From NCBI GenBank assembly GCA_910587445.1, contig CAJULE010000023.1, positions 1 to 36,344 on the forward strand: a DNA stretch of 36,344 bases, written 5' to 3'. The stretch comes from an uncultured Christensenellaceae bacterium. GTDB lineage: Bacteria > Bacillota > Clostridia > Christensenellales > Pumilibacteraceae. Shown in pieces: positions 1 to 9,415 of this stretch; the first letter of the stretch is position 1; every line of letters starts with the position of its first letter. A program made the translations under genes and the position numbers. The notes beneath the pieces were generated by a model. It was not told the DNA's origin, ran no database searches, and saw nothing but the letters and a program-made list of their open reading frames with translations.

Positions 1-1422
1 CTTTCCCGTTTCGGCAGAAATGCCGCCGATATTCTCAATTCGTTGGAATTTATTCAATCCTATGGAGTGAATTTGCTTTGTATTGAGGAAGGAATTGATT
101 CTTCGCAGACAAGCGGAAAGCTTTTAATTTCCGTTTTGTCTGCGGTTGCCGAGATAGAGCGCGAGAACATTCTCGAACAGACAATGAACGGGCGCAGAGA
201 AAAAGCTCGGCAAGGTAAGTGGAACGGCGGTCCCGCTCCGTATGGGTATAGCTTGAAAGATGACACTTTAATTATAGAAGAAGGTGAAGCCGAGGTTGTG
301 CGGACGATTTTCGATAAGTTCGTTTATACGAATATGGGCTATACGGGAATAGCGAAATATCTTAATTTGCAAGGTATTAAAAAGACGCCGCGCAAGAAAA
401 CCGATATTGAAGAATTCAGCGCGCATTTCATCAAGATACTTTTGGATAATCCCGTTTACTGTGGTAAGATTGCTTACGGTAGAAGGGCGCGGGAAAAAGT
501 GAAAGGCACAAAAGCCGATTACAAAGTTGTGAATAAACAAGATTTTTGTTTGGTGGACGGTTTGCACGAAGGGATTGTCGATGAAGAACTTTGGACAAAA
601 GCGCACGAGAAAAGACAGGAAACGGGAGTTAAATCCGAATCAAAATACGGCAAAGAGCGCGCTCATTTGCTTACGGGAATTATAAAATGCCCGAAGTGCG
701 GTAGCGGGATGTACGCCAACAGGGTTTGCTGGACGAAGAAAGACGGCACATATAAAGAGGTTATGTATTATGCTTGCAGTCGGAATAAGCAGGAACGGGG
801 ACGGTCTTGCGATTATAGTGCAAATCTCAAAAAGACGGACATCGAGCCGCTCGTAATAGAGTTTATCAAAGAGTTGGTGCAGGACGAACACTTTGCCGCC
901 GAGATAAAAAAGAAAATAGGTTTGCAAGTCGATACCGCGAAAATCGATACGGAAATACACAATTACGAGAATAAACTGAAAGAGGTGGAACTCAATAAAG
1001 CGCGATTGGAGCGTGAAATCGATTCGCTTCCCATAGACGTGGCACACCGTGAAAGAAAAATTCACGATATGACTTTGCGACTTGACGGACTGTACGACAC
1101 GATAGCCGAAATAGAAGCAAATATCGAGGATGCGAGAACGAGAAGAAAGTCTGTGGAGGCGGAATTCATCACGATGGAAAATATTTATAAAATATTAGAG
1201 CATTTTAACGAATTATATGATATAATCAGTGATGAGGAAAAGAAAGAATTGATTTCTACGTTGGTCAAAGAAATTCAAATTTATCCCGAAGGGGAGAGCG
1301 AAATGCTCTTAAAATCTATGAAATTCAACTTTCCCGTGTACAAAGACGGGAAAGAGGTGCGGGAAATCTTTTTGAACAGTGATACAAACGTGGAGACGCT
1401 TGCGGTATTAAAATGTAGGTAA
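1..1422 (+). CDS. Large serine recombinase, 5' end outside window (partial)
   Basis: The reading frame is open from base 1, so the gene starts outside the window; the TTG at 43 is internal, because the codons before it (LSRFGRNAADILNS) still match the resolvase catalytic domain. The visible part has the end of that domain with the GVN...EGIDSS and AEIERENI segments, then a recombinase (PF07508-type) domain, a zinc ribbon (CPKCG near 690-705, a second Cys pair near 775-815), a coiled coil (about 950-1150) and a C-terminal tail. This order is that of large serine integrases and transposases of Bacillota mobile elements, which catalyse site-specific DNA strand exchange through a serine that lies upstream of the window. 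Codon use is more AT-rich than in the following genes, which fits acquisition. No attachment site can be identified from this side alone. It ends just before a bidirectional terminator and faces the ABC operon. Confidence 0.93.
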   Translation, partial: LSRFGRNAADILNSLEFIQSYGVNLLCIEEGIDSSQTSGKLLISVLSAVAEIERENILEQTMNGRREKARQGKWNGGPAPYGYSLKDDTLIIEEGEAEVVRTIFDKFVYTNMGYTGIAKYLNLQGIKKTPRKKTDIEEFSAHFIKILLDNPVYCGKIAYGRRAREKVKGTKADYKVVNKQDFCLVDGLHEGIVDEELWTKAHEKRQETGVKSESKYGKERAHLLTGIIKCPKCGSGMYANRVCWTKKDGTYKEVMYYACSRNKQERGRSCDYSANLKKTDIEPLVIEFIKELVQDEHFAAEIKKKIGLQVDTAKIDTEIHNYENKLKEVELNKARLEREIDSLPIDVAHRERKIHDMTLRLDGLYDTIAEIEANIEDARTRRKSVEAEFITMENIYKILEHFNELYDIISDEEKKELISTLVKEIQIYPEGESEMLLKSMKFNFPVYKDGKEVREIFLNSDTNVETLAVLKCR

Positions 1423-1434
1423 AGAGAATAAAAG

Positions 1435-1461
1435 AAAAAACGCACCTTACGGGTGCGTTTT
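1435..1461. terminator. Bidirectional intrinsic terminator
   Basis: CGCACC (1441-1446) pairs with GGTGCG (1452-1457) around a five-base loop. The stem is flanked by A6 on the left and TTTT on the right, so it can work in both directions. It sits between the convergent recombinase and ABC-transporter genes. Confidence 0.85.
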
Positions 1462-1477
1462 GAGATTGGTTTGTTTA

Positions 1478-3223
1478 TTAAGTATTGTTTCCGTAGCCCG
1501 CTTCGAACAGCGTCTTGTAGAAGCCGCCCATTGCCATTAGAGTATCGTGATTGCCCTTTTCGATGACGTTGCCGTCCTTCATTACGAGAATTATGTCGGC
1601 TTCTTTTATAGTCGAAAGTCGGTGAGCGACGATAAATGACGTGCGCCCCTTCATGATTTCGGCAAACGCCTTTTGGATCCTTATTTCCGTGCGAGTGTCG
1701 ATGTTGCTCGTCGCTTCGTCCAAAATGAGCATGGGCGGATCCATGAGCATTATGCGCGCTATGCAAAGCAGCTGTCTCTGCCCCTGCGATATACCGTCGC
1801 CCTTATCGGAAATAACGGTGTCGTAGCCGTCTTTCAGGCGCATTATGAAGTTGTGGATATGCGCCTTTTTTGCGGCGGCGATTATTTCCTCGTCCGTCGC
1901 ATCCTCCTTTCCGTACGCTATATTTTCGCGTATCGTGCCGTGGAAGAGCCAGGAGTCCTGAAGCACCATGCCGAAGTTTTTCCTGAGCTCGCTGCGTTTG
2001 AGCTCCTTTACGGGCACGCCGTCGACGCGAATTTCGCCTCTGTCCACATCGTAAAAGCGCATGAGAAGATTTATGAGCGTCGTCTTGCCGCAACCCGTAG
2101 GTCCGACTATTGCCACGCGGTTGCCGTGCTTTACGTCGAGATTGAAGTCCTCGATGAGCGGTCTGTCGCCGTACGAAAAATATACGCCGTCGATTTCGAT
2201 GTCGCCGCGCGCGTCGAGTGTGCGCTCTCCGTCGTCGATTTCGTCCTCGTTGTCGAGAAGAGCAAAAACGCGCGAGGCTGCCGCAGTCGCCGTCTGAAGC
2301 TCGGTTATGACGCCCGTTATTTCGTTGAAAGGCTTCGTATATTGATTGGCGTAGGTGAGAAAGCACGAGAGCTCGCCGACGGTCATACTGCCGCGTATGA
2401 CGAGTATCGCCCCCATGATCGCAACTGCGGCATAGACTATGCCGTTTACGAAACGCGTGCACGGATTTACCATAGCCGAGTAGAACATGGCTTTCGTGCC
2501 GACTTTTTTTAGCTTGCCGTTTATGTCTGCAAAGCGCTCCTCGGCAACCTCTTCGTAAGAAAACGCCTTCACGGTCTTAATGTCGGACAGCATTTCTTCG
2601 CAGAGCCCCCCAAGCTCGCCGCGCCTGTCGGATTGCTGCTTGAACTTGTCGTGACAGCCTTTCGCGATAAAGTAAGCGACGACTATGGACAGGGGAGTGA
2701 TTATAACGACGACAAGCGTCACCCACGGATTTACGCCGAGCATGAAGCACAGCGTGCCGACAACGGTGACTATGCCGGTAAACAGCTGCGTAAAGCCCTG
2801 AATGAGTCCGTCCGAAATCTGCTCGACGTCCGCGCCCACTCGCGTCATCAGATCGCCGCGGCTCGAGTTGTCGATTATCTTTAAGGGCACGCTGTTCAGC
2901 TTGCCGAAAGCCTCTCTGCGTATGTCTCTTATGGTGCGGTAGGACAGCTTATTCGTGCAGTACGACACGAGCCATTGAAAGATCGCGGCGACGGTTGCGA
3001 GTGCGCCGAGCTCTATGATCTTTTTGAAAACGCCGTCGAAGTTTACGTCGCCCTTTGTCACGATAAAGTCTATCGCTTCGCCTATGACTACGGGAACGAA
3101 AAGCGTCGCCGCGATCTGTATCACGGCAAACAAAAGCGCAAGCACAAGCCACCCGGAATAGGGTTTTACGTAGGACAGCAGACGAATGATTGTTCCTTTT
3201 TGCTTAGTCGTCGTCTTTTTCAT
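1478..3223 (-). CDS. ABC exporter half-transporter, catalytically canonical subunit
   Basis: This 581-residue protein has an N-terminal type I exporter membrane domain (about residues 15-315, six helices) and a C-terminal ATPase domain. Walker A is GPTGCGKT (374-381), the signature is SQGQ (479-482), Walker B ends LDEATS with catalytic Glu503, and the H-loop is His534. It should be the ATP-hydrolysing half of a heterodimeric exporter with the gene immediately upstream in the operon. The two genes overlap by four bases (ATGA at 3220-3223), so translation is probably coupled. AAGGGG lies seven bases before the start. The pair resembles BmrCD/YheHI- and TM287/288-type transporters. Substrate is unknown; multidrug or lipid export is typical of the family. 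Confidence 0.92.
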   Translation of the reverse strand: MKKTTTKQKGTIIRLLSYVKPYSGWLVLALLFAVIQIAATLFVPVVIGEAIDFIVTKGDVNFDGVFKKIIELGALATVAAIFQWLVSYCTNKLSYRTIRDIRREAFGKLNSVPLKIIDNSSRGDLMTRVGADVEQISDGLIQGFTQLFTGIVTVVGTLCFMLGVNPWVTLVVVIITPLSIVVAYFIAKGCHDKFKQQSDRRGELGGLCEEMLSDIKTVKAFSYEEVAEERFADINGKLKKVGTKAMFYSAMVNPCTRFVNGIVYAAVAIMGAILVIRGSMTVGELSCFLTYANQYTKPFNEITGVITELQTATAAASRVFALLDNEDEIDDGERTLDARGDIEIDGVYFSYGDRPLIEDFNLDVKHGNRVAIVGPTGCGKTTLINLLMRFYDVDRGEIRVDGVPVKELKRSELRKNFGMVLQDSWLFHGTIRENIAYGKEDATDEEIIAAAKKAHIHNFIMRLKDGYDTVISDKGDGISQGQRQLLCIARIMLMDPPMLILDEATSNIDTRTEIRIQKAFAEIMKGRTSFIVAHRLSTIKEADIILVMKDGNVIEKGNHDTLMAMGGFYKTLFEAGYGNNT

Positions 3224-4935
3224 GCCGTCACCCCTTGTGACATACAGATCTCTCTGTACACCTCGCAGCTTTCATACAGCATTTCATGCGTGCCTTGCCC
3301 GACGATTTCTCCGTCCTCGAGCACAAGTATTTCGTCCGCATGGCGGATAGAGCCGCAACGCTGCGAGACGATTATAGTCGTGAGCCCTTCGATGTCTTTG
3401 AGAGCCGCGCGAAGATTTCTGTCTGTGAGCGTATCGAGTGCCGACGACGAGTCGTCGAGTATGAGCAGCTTCGGACTTTTTGCGAGGGCGCGGGCGATAG
3501 TGAGACGTTGCCGCTGTCCGCCCGAAAAGTTCTTGCCGCCCGCCGCGACTTTTGCGTCTAAAAATTCGGGTTTGGCCGCAATAAAGTCGTATGCCTGCGC
3601 GGCTTTCAGTGCGGAGACGATCGTATCGTCGTCGAGTGATTTGTCGCCCATTTGCATATTTTCGCGCACGGTGCCCGAAAAGAGCCCCGTCTTTTGCGCG
3701 ACTATGCCTATGCGCGAGCGGAGCTGTTTTAAGGGATACTTTTTTACGTCCGTTCCGCATACTTTCACCGCTCCGCCTACTGCGTCGTAAAAGCGAGGGA
3801 TGAGCCCGACAAGCGTCGATTTGCCCGAGCCCGTCGCGCCTATTATGCCGAGGCTTTTGCCGCGCGTGAGCTTAAACGATATGCCCTTAAGCGACGGGCG
3901 GTCGGCATTGTAGGAGAAGTCGACGTTGTCGAATTCCACCTCGGGAGCCGTTTCGTCCAAAGCAATGTCGGCGTCGCTTCCGTCCGTCACGGAAGGGGAG
4001 AGCGCGAACACCTCGTTTATGCGGGAAGCCGACGCCGACGCTTTCGTAAACGTGACGATGAGATTGGCGAACACTATCAGAGCGAGAAGTATTTGGCTCA
4101 AGTAATTGACGAGGGCGATGAGCTGACCTTGCGTGATCGCTCCGTCGAACACCTTGTAACCGCCGAGCGCTATGACCGCGATTATGCAGGCGTTTATGAC
4201 GACGTATGTGAGCGGATTTAAAAGTGCCGACAATTTACCGACGGCTTCGGAGACCTTTGTAAGACCGTCCGTCGCTTTCCCGAAGTCGCGTTGCTCTTCG
4301 TCCTGCTTGGAAAAAGCACGGACGACGCGTGCGCCCGAAAGATTTTCTTCGGTCAGCTCGTTCACTTCGTCGAGACGCTTTTGCACCTTTTTATACGACG
4401 GCATTGTCGTGCGCATTATGAAAAACAGTATTACGGATATGACAATCGCTCCGGCTACGAATATGAGCGCCAGACGGGCGTTTATCGTGAACGCCATGAC
4501 GGCGGAGCCTACGACAATGAACGGCACTCTCGTTATGAGGCGAATGAACATCGCGACTGCCGTCTGCGTCTGGTTTACGTCGGCCGTTATCCGTGTGAGC
4601 AGGGACGAAGAGCCTATCTTATCGAGCTCGGCAAACGACAATGTGTTTATGTGGGAAAACATGGCTTTTCTCAGGTTTGTGCCGTAACCCGTCGAAGACA
4701 CTGCGGCGAGGTATTGGCAAGACAGCGAAAAACCGAGCCCGAGCGCGCCGAGCGCCACCATTATTATGCCGTACTTTATGACGTACGAAGTGTCGCCGCC
4801 GCCTATGCCGATATCTATTATGTCGGCAACTATGAGCGGGATTATAAGCTCGAAAGCCGCTTCGGTAAATTTGAGAAGCGGCGCGATTATCGCCTGCGGG
4901 CGATAGCCTTTTAAGAATCTTACGAGTTTAAACAT
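3220..4935 (-). CDS. ABC exporter half-transporter, degenerate-site subunit
   Basis: This 571-residue protein has a type I exporter membrane domain (about residues 15-310) and an ATPase domain. Walker A is GATGSGKST (366-374) and the signature is FSGGQ (470-474). Walker B reads LILDDSS, with Asp495 where the catalytic Glu should be, and the H-loop position is Gln525 instead of His. Both changes are typical of the non-hydrolysing half of heterodimeric exporters. Its good FSGGQ signature would complete the active site on the partner encoded by the overlapping downstream gene, while the partner's SQGQ signature completes the degenerate site. No clear ribosome binding site precedes the ATG, and no other Met is nearby. 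A 62-base gap separates it from the upstream hypothetical gene. Confidence 0.92.
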   Translation of the reverse strand: MFKLVRFLKGYRPQAIIAPLLKFTEAAFELIIPLIVADIIDIGIGGGDTSYVIKYGIIMVALGALGLGFSLSCQYLAAVSSTGYGTNLRKAMFSHINTLSFAELDKIGSSSLLTRITADVNQTQTAVAMFIRLITRVPFIVVGSAVMAFTINARLALIFVAGAIVISVILFFIMRTTMPSYKKVQKRLDEVNELTEENLSGARVVRAFSKQDEEQRDFGKATDGLTKVSEAVGKLSALLNPLTYVVINACIIAVIALGGYKVFDGAITQGQLIALVNYLSQILLALIVFANLIVTFTKASASASRINEVFALSPSVTDGSDADIALDETAPEVEFDNVDFSYNADRPSLKGISFKLTRGKSLGIIGATGSGKSTLVGLIPRFYDAVGGAVKVCGTDVKKYPLKQLRSRIGIVAQKTGLFSGTVRENMQMGDKSLDDDTIVSALKAAQAYDFIAAKPEFLDAKVAAGGKNFSGGQRQRLTIARALAKSPKLLILDDSSSALDTLTDRNLRAALKDIEGLTTIIVSQRCGSIRHADEILVLEDGEIVGQGTHEMLYESCEVYREICMSQGVTA

Positions 4936-4997
4936 GGGCAGTATACAGATTATGAATTTTATTGCTACTTTGTTCGGATTGCTCCGTTTGCTTATTT

Positions 4998-5903
4998 TCA
5001 GTTAAGGTTTTCGAGCTTTGCGGATATGGCGTTCAGCATAAACGCGGCGAGTTGGAAATCGGGCAAGATCTCGAGGCAGATGTCGAACTCTTCCTTTGCG
5101 GTATCGAGTTCGACAGAGCCGCCTGCGGTAAGTCCCAAAAGGCAGAGCCCTCTGTAATAGTGCAGGTACGCTTGCTTTTGTTCGTCGAGGTTTTGCGAGA
5201 GAAATTCGTCTATGAGCGTCACGACCTCTTTAAGCTCGTTTTCGCGCCGAAGCGGATCTTTTCCGAGTATGGAAACGCGCGCCGCAATGTTCAAAAGAGC
5301 TATGTCGCAATTGTACGGGTCTCTGTCGAGCAGTCTCTCCGTGCCTTCGGCGACGGCGGGGAAATCCCCTCCCGCAAGCAGTTTTTTGTACGTTTCGATT
5401 TCCCGCGTGTCTCCGCTTTCGAGCTTTTCTTCGCGGAATCTCGTATACGGCTCGTACCACTGTGCATACATTCCGGCAAGTCCCGCCGCCTGAAGATCCT
5501 CATAGCAGTCGTAGACGAGCAGGCGATAGCGAGAGGCGAGCACGGCCTCGAGCACCTCGGGCTTTGACAGTTCTTCGCGCGTCTTTTCGTACAGCTCTTC
5601 GTCGAGACGGGGCGAGGCGGCAACGAGATAGGGATAGAATATATACCACAGCGCCTTAAGCTCGGGATTTACCGTCGTCTTTACTATGAGGTATGCCGCT
5701 TCGTATGCCGTCAGTTCGCAGCCGTCGCCCCGAACTTTCAGTTCGACTTCATCCTCGGGAAGGAAGGCGAGCGCAAACCGTCGCAAAGCGTTTAGCGCGG
5801 CGTCGCGGTTGTGCTTTTCGACAGAGCTGCGAGTTATTTCGGCGCTCGACAGCTTTATGAGCATATCGAGGGCAAATGCTTCCGTAATCTTTTTTTCGTC
5901 CAT
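4998..5903 (-). CDS. Helical, TPR-like hypothetical protein
   Basis: This 301-residue protein is not one I recognise. It has no signal peptide or membrane segment, is acidic and is predicted almost wholly helical. The C-terminal half (residues about 160-295) has helix pairs with spacing and residues like tetratricopeptide repeats, for example FDICLEILPDFQLAAFML and the segment around DRDPYNCDIALLNI. TPR proteins mediate protein contacts, so a scaffolding role is possible but not shown. The start is supported by GGAG five bases upstream of the ATG. It is the first gene of the minus-strand operon leading into the two ABC half-transporters and may be co-transcribed with them. Confidence 0.7.
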   Translation of the reverse strand: MDEKKITEAFALDMLIKLSSAEITRSSVEKHNRDAALNALRRFALAFLPEDEVELKVRGDGCELTAYEAAYLIVKTTVNPELKALWYIFYPYLVAASPRLDEELYEKTREELSKPEVLEAVLASRYRLLVYDCYEDLQAAGLAGMYAQWYEPYTRFREEKLESGDTREIETYKKLLAGGDFPAVAEGTERLLDRDPYNCDIALLNIAARVSILGKDPLRRENELKEVVTLIDEFLSQNLDEQKQAYLHYYRGLCLLGLTAGGSVELDTAKEEFDICLEILPDFQLAAFMLNAISAKLENLN

Positions 5904-6093
5904 AAAATCTCCAAAGACAATACACGTATAATTTATATTTTTGTCATACCTCTTTCACATTCGGCGTGTATAATAAGGGCAAATAACAGCAAGGAGGTAG
6001 CGCCGTAAGAGAAAACGAGACATCTTAAAATTCTTCCTTTGTAAATCGGAAACGGCTCGGCTTTTTGAAAGTACGGGTCGTTTTCCTCTGCGG

Positions 6094-9000
6094 CTATGCG
6101 AGCAGTTCCATTATGTCCTTCATGGTCCAGGCGTTTTCGCCGCCGACCATGAGCGAGGAGAGCGCGCTCTTTTTTTCCTGAAGCTTCATGATTTTTTCTT
6201 CGAGCGTGTTCTTCATTATCAGCTTATAGACCTGCACCGAGCGGTTTTGCCCTATGCGGTAAGCTCTGTCGGTCGCTTGATTCATGACCGATTCGTTCCA
6301 CCACGGGTCGTAGTGAATGACGACGTCCGCGCCCGTAAGATTGAGTCCCGTGCCGCCGGCTTTCAGCGAAATCAGAAAGACCTGCGTGTCGTCTGCGTTG
6401 AATCGGTTCACGAGCCGCATACGTTCGGTTTTCGGTGTGTCGCCCTTTAAGATGTAGTGGGAAATTCCCATTTCGACAAGCTTGTTTCTTATTACGTCGA
6501 GCATGGTCGTAAACTGCGAGAACACGAGCACCTTGTGTCCGCCGTCGGTCGCCGAAGAGAGGAGCTCGAGGCAGGTGTCGAGCTTAGCCGAATTGCCGTT
6601 GTAGTCGGGGTATACGAGAGAGGGGTGGCAGCACAGTTGGCGCAGTTTCGTGAGCATACTCAGAACCACGACTTTGTTGAGCGTTTCGCCCGCAACGCTC
6701 TGTTTTACGAGCGCGAGGTTTGCATCGTACAGATTTTTCTGTTCGTCCTCGAGGCTGCTTACGACGCTGCTCTCCATTTTGGGAGGAAGCTCCGAGAGGA
6801 CGGAGGACTTGAGCCTTCTGAGAATGAACGGCGAAACGAGCTTGCGCAAGCGGTTGTATGCGTCGTCGTTTCCCTTTAATATTTCGCTTTCGAACGTGTC
6901 GCGAAAGCTCGGGTACGTGCCGAGATACTGCGGCATTATGAAGTCGAAAATGCTCCAGAGCTCGGCAAGCGAATTTTCTATCGGCGTGCCGGTAAGCGCA
7001 AAGCGGTAATCGGACTTGAGAGTCTTTACGGCGCGTGCGTTTTTGGTTTCGGGGTTTTTTATGAACTGAGCTTCGTCCACGATCGCATACTCGAAGTCCA
7101 TGGCTTTATAGAGTTCGTCGTCGCGCCGAATGAGTTCGTACGACGTAATGACGACGTCGAAGTCCTTAATGCCCGCAAGAAGCGCTTTGCGCTCCTCGAA
7201 AGAGCCCATAACCGCAAGAACTTTCATGTCGGGCGCGAATTTGTTAAGCTCGCTTACCCAATTGAGAATGAGGGTCGTGGGGCAGACTATGATAGACGTC
7301 TTGTTCCTCTCGGAAGACATCAAAAGTGCGATTACCTGAAGGGATTTGCCGAGACCCATATCATCGGCAAGGATTCCGCCGAAGCCGTACTTGCACAGGG
7401 TCTTGAGCCAGCGAAAGCCCGTCTTTTGGTAGTTGCGCAGAACCTCGCGAAGAGCAGTCGGCACTTCGATGTCGAGCGATTCGGGGGAGGACAGCTCGCT
7501 TATCATGGCTTTGAACGAGCGGTCGCGTTCGAGATGGAAGAAGCCGCTTTTAAGCTCGTTGTTGATAAAGGGAGCGTAGTATTTGGGCACGGTCATTCTG
7601 TCGCCGTCGATGTCCGCGACTTCGAGTATCTCGCTCATTGCGCCGAGCGAGGCGTCGTTTAAGTCGACGAACGAGCCGTCGGAAAGGCGTATATAGCTGC
7701 GCTTTTCGCGGTAAGCCCGAAGGATGGTCATAAGCTGTTCGTTTGTAAAGTCCTCGGCTTCCACGTCGAGTCCGAGAAGGTCGCTCGTAAGGCGCACTCC
7801 GACTTTTATCCTCGGCGGCTTTTTTACGCGTATCTTCTTAAGCTCGTCCGCAAGATATACGTCGATATAGCTCACGAGCTCCGCTACTCCTCTCGCGAGA
7901 AATACATAGATCGAATTTTCGTCCTCGAGATCGAGTCGCGGGAAGGACGGGAAGTATTTCAATAACAGGTTTTTGATTATCTTTTCGGCTTCGAAATCGC
8001 GCACTGCCGAGCCGTACGGCGCATAGTCGTCGAGTATATCCACTTCGTTGTCGTCGTAGGTGCAGACGAGCTTTGCGCTTATCGTGCCCGGCATTTCCCC
8101 GGGGTTTAAAAGGAGCTTCGCTACGAGCGGCGCCGCCTCGAACACGGTGAGGTCGCCGCCCTCCGCGTCCACTTCGATGAAGCGGGAGAGCTGCGCTACG
8201 ACGTTGTTGTAAAACAGCGGCATATCGGCGAGCGATATGAACAGCGTCTTGTGCGAGGAAAGAAACTTCAGTGCGGGAAGGCAGTACTCGTCGAATTCGT
8301 CGTCCACGCGGAATATGCGCGTGTCGGTTATCATATAAGTATAGTTTTTGCCGACGACTGTCTTAAACGCGCCGAGATCGGACGAAAATTCGTAGCCGCC
8401 GTCCTTGGAAACGGCTTTGATCTTTACGCCTACGGCATTGACGTCGGGGCACAGAAGTCTCAGTCCGTTTTTGACGTTGCCGTCGTTGTATGCCGCCATC
8501 TGTCCGGCATAGAGATCGAAGAATTCGTCGAAGTCGCCGCCGGGAAGCGGCAGAAGATTTTTGGCGGGAGAGGAGAGCCCGAGCTCGGCTTTTTCGCGAT
8601 AGCTCCCCACGACGAAGCGGGCGAGACTTGCCGAAAGCTGGTCGAACGCGTCGTAGTTGTGCGCCATGGTAAGATCCACGCCGTAACGCCTCACCGCGCC
8701 CGATTGCATGCAGGACGAAAAATCGCTTATGTCGCGCACGAGATATATTTTTTCTCTGCCTATTTGCAGCATGAGATAGACTTTTCCGTCCTCGAGGCAG
8801 ACCGTCGGCATGAGCCTTACGGGCGTTTCTCCTCCGTGCGTGCGGCGCAACGTCTTTTTCTTTGCGTAGTCGGATATGAGCGTGAGGGCAACCGCCGAAG
8901 TGACGTTTTTCTTTTGCGTTTCCGCCGTTTTCGTCGCCGCGGGATTTTTCTCCTCGAAGGCAAGCGCGGTGGCGACGATGTGTTTGCACGGCCCGTCGGT

Positions 9001-9234
9001 CGAAGCGGCGAACTCGCAGTCGCACGAGTAGTCGTACAGACCGCCCTGTTCGTCGAAGATTATCCTCGTTACGTGGTCGGCTTTTTCGCCCTTAACTATG
9101 GCTGAAATGACGGCTTTTTCGCCGTCGTAGCAAAGGTTCAGGTTGCGGACTCGGTTGTCGTAATACCGTTTTTTGCCGCCCGTGAACGCGCCCGAAGAAG
9201 CCTCGTTGTAAAGTGTGTCGAAATCCAACGCCAT
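6094..9234 (-). CDS. SWIM zinc-finger SNF2-family ATPase (helicase-like)
   Basis: This 1046-residue protein has an N-terminal SWIM zinc finger (Cys71, Cys73, Cys83, His85), a long middle region, and a SNF2 ATPase core. Motif I is DDMGLGKS (624-631), motif II is DEAQ (720-723), motif III is ALTGTP, and the C-terminal RecA lobe carries GGTGLNL and the RAYRIGQ box. SNF2 proteins use ATP to translocate on double-stranded DNA and remodel DNA-bound proteins; bacterial SWIM-SNF2 members are related to RapA and YwqA and may act on RNA polymerase or nucleoid complexes. A longer frame begins at 9270, but AAGGAG lies eight bases before the ATG at 9234, which I choose as the start. The gene has its own promoter, divergent from the dehydrogenase, with a hairpin in the leader. 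Confidence 0.93.
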   Translation of the reverse strand: MALDFDTLYNEASSGAFTGGKKRYYDNRVRNLNLCYDGEKAVISAIVKGEKADHVTRIIFDEQGGLYDYSCDCEFAASTDGPCKHIVATALAFEEKNPAATKTAETQKKNVTSAVALTLISDYAKKKTLRRTHGGETPVRLMPTVCLEDGKVYLMLQIGREKIYLVRDISDFSSCMQSGAVRRYGVDLTMAHNYDAFDQLSASLARFVVGSYREKAELGLSSPAKNLLPLPGGDFDEFFDLYAGQMAAYNDGNVKNGLRLLCPDVNAVGVKIKAVSKDGGYEFSSDLGAFKTVVGKNYTYMITDTRIFRVDDEFDEYCLPALKFLSSHKTLFISLADMPLFYNNVVAQLSRFIEVDAEGGDLTVFEAAPLVAKLLLNPGEMPGTISAKLVCTYDDNEVDILDDYAPYGSAVRDFEAEKIIKNLLLKYFPSFPRLDLEDENSIYVFLARGVAELVSYIDVYLADELKKIRVKKPPRIKVGVRLTSDLLGLDVEAEDFTNEQLMTILRAYREKRSYIRLSDGSFVDLNDASLGAMSEILEVADIDGDRMTVPKYYAPFINNELKSGFFHLERDRSFKAMISELSSPESLDIEVPTALREVLRNYQKTGFRWLKTLCKYGFGGILADDMGLGKSLQVIALLMSSERNKTSIIVCPTTLILNWVSELNKFAPDMKVLAVMGSFEERKALLAGIKDFDVVITSYELIRRDDELYKAMDFEYAIVDEAQFIKNPETKNARAVKTLKSDYRFALTGTPIENSLAELWSIFDFIMPQYLGTYPSFRDTFESEILKGNDDAYNRLRKLVSPFILRRLKSSVLSELPPKMESSVVSSLEDEQKNLYDANLALVKQSVAGETLNKVVVLSMLTKLRQLCCHPSLVYPDYNGNSAKLDTCLELLSSATDGGHKVLVFSQFTTMLDVIRNKLVEMGISHYILKGDTPKTERMRLVNRFNADDTQVFLISLKAGGTGLNLTGADVVIHYDPWWNESVMNQATDRAYRIGQNRSVQVYKLIMKNTLEEKIMKLQEKKSALSSLMVGGENAWTMKDIMELLA

Positions 9235-9259
9235 AGCTTTCACTCCTTGTTTTTTTATT

Positions 9260-9282
9260 CGGGTATGCAAATCGCATATCCG
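9260..9282 (-). promoter_or_regulatory. Hairpin in the leader of the SNF2 gene
   Basis: CGGGTATGC (9260-9268) pairs with GCATATCCG (9274-9282) over nine base pairs, including one G-U, around a five-base loop. It lies between the promoter and the ribosome binding site, 26 bases from the chosen ATG. No U-run follows it on the transcribed strand, so it is not an obvious terminator; a protein-binding or stability role is possible. Confidence 0.5.
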
Positions 9283-9293
9283 ACCGAATATTT

Positions 9294-9323
9294 ATTATAT
9301 CATTTTATTTCCGCCTTTGTAAA
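9294..9323 (-). promoter_or_regulatory. SigA-type promoter for the SNF2 gene
   Basis: On the minus strand TTTACA is followed after 18 bases by TATAAT, with TGA just before the -10 (extended -10). Transcription would begin near 9287 and run into the SNF2 gene. Confidence 0.65.
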
Positions 9324-9351
9324 GTCTTTTTCCGATAAAAACCGCGAACGG

Positions 9352-9381
9352 TTGACGGATCGGGCGGAGCTGTGATAAAAT
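9352..9381 (+). promoter_or_regulatory. SigA-type promoter for the short-chain dehydrogenase
   Basis: TTGACG (9352-9357) and TAAAAT (9376-9381) are spaced by 18 bases, with TGTGA immediately before the -10, matching the Gram-positive TRTGn extension. It is divergent from the SNF2 promoter. Confidence 0.65.
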
Positions 9382-9415
9382 ACAAAAAAACATTGACTCG
9401 GCGAGGTGAGAAAGG

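Noticed and set aside
5969..6003. TATAAT plus AAGGAGG on the plus strand in the gap after the SNF2 gene
   Set aside because: No -35 at usable distance and no start codon follows the AAGGAGG; no short reading frame fits.
5945..6031. 22-codon minus-strand frame (MSRFLLRRYLLAV...) in the same gap
   Set aside because: It has a fair binding site but no terminator, homologue or other support that I can see; chance is likely.
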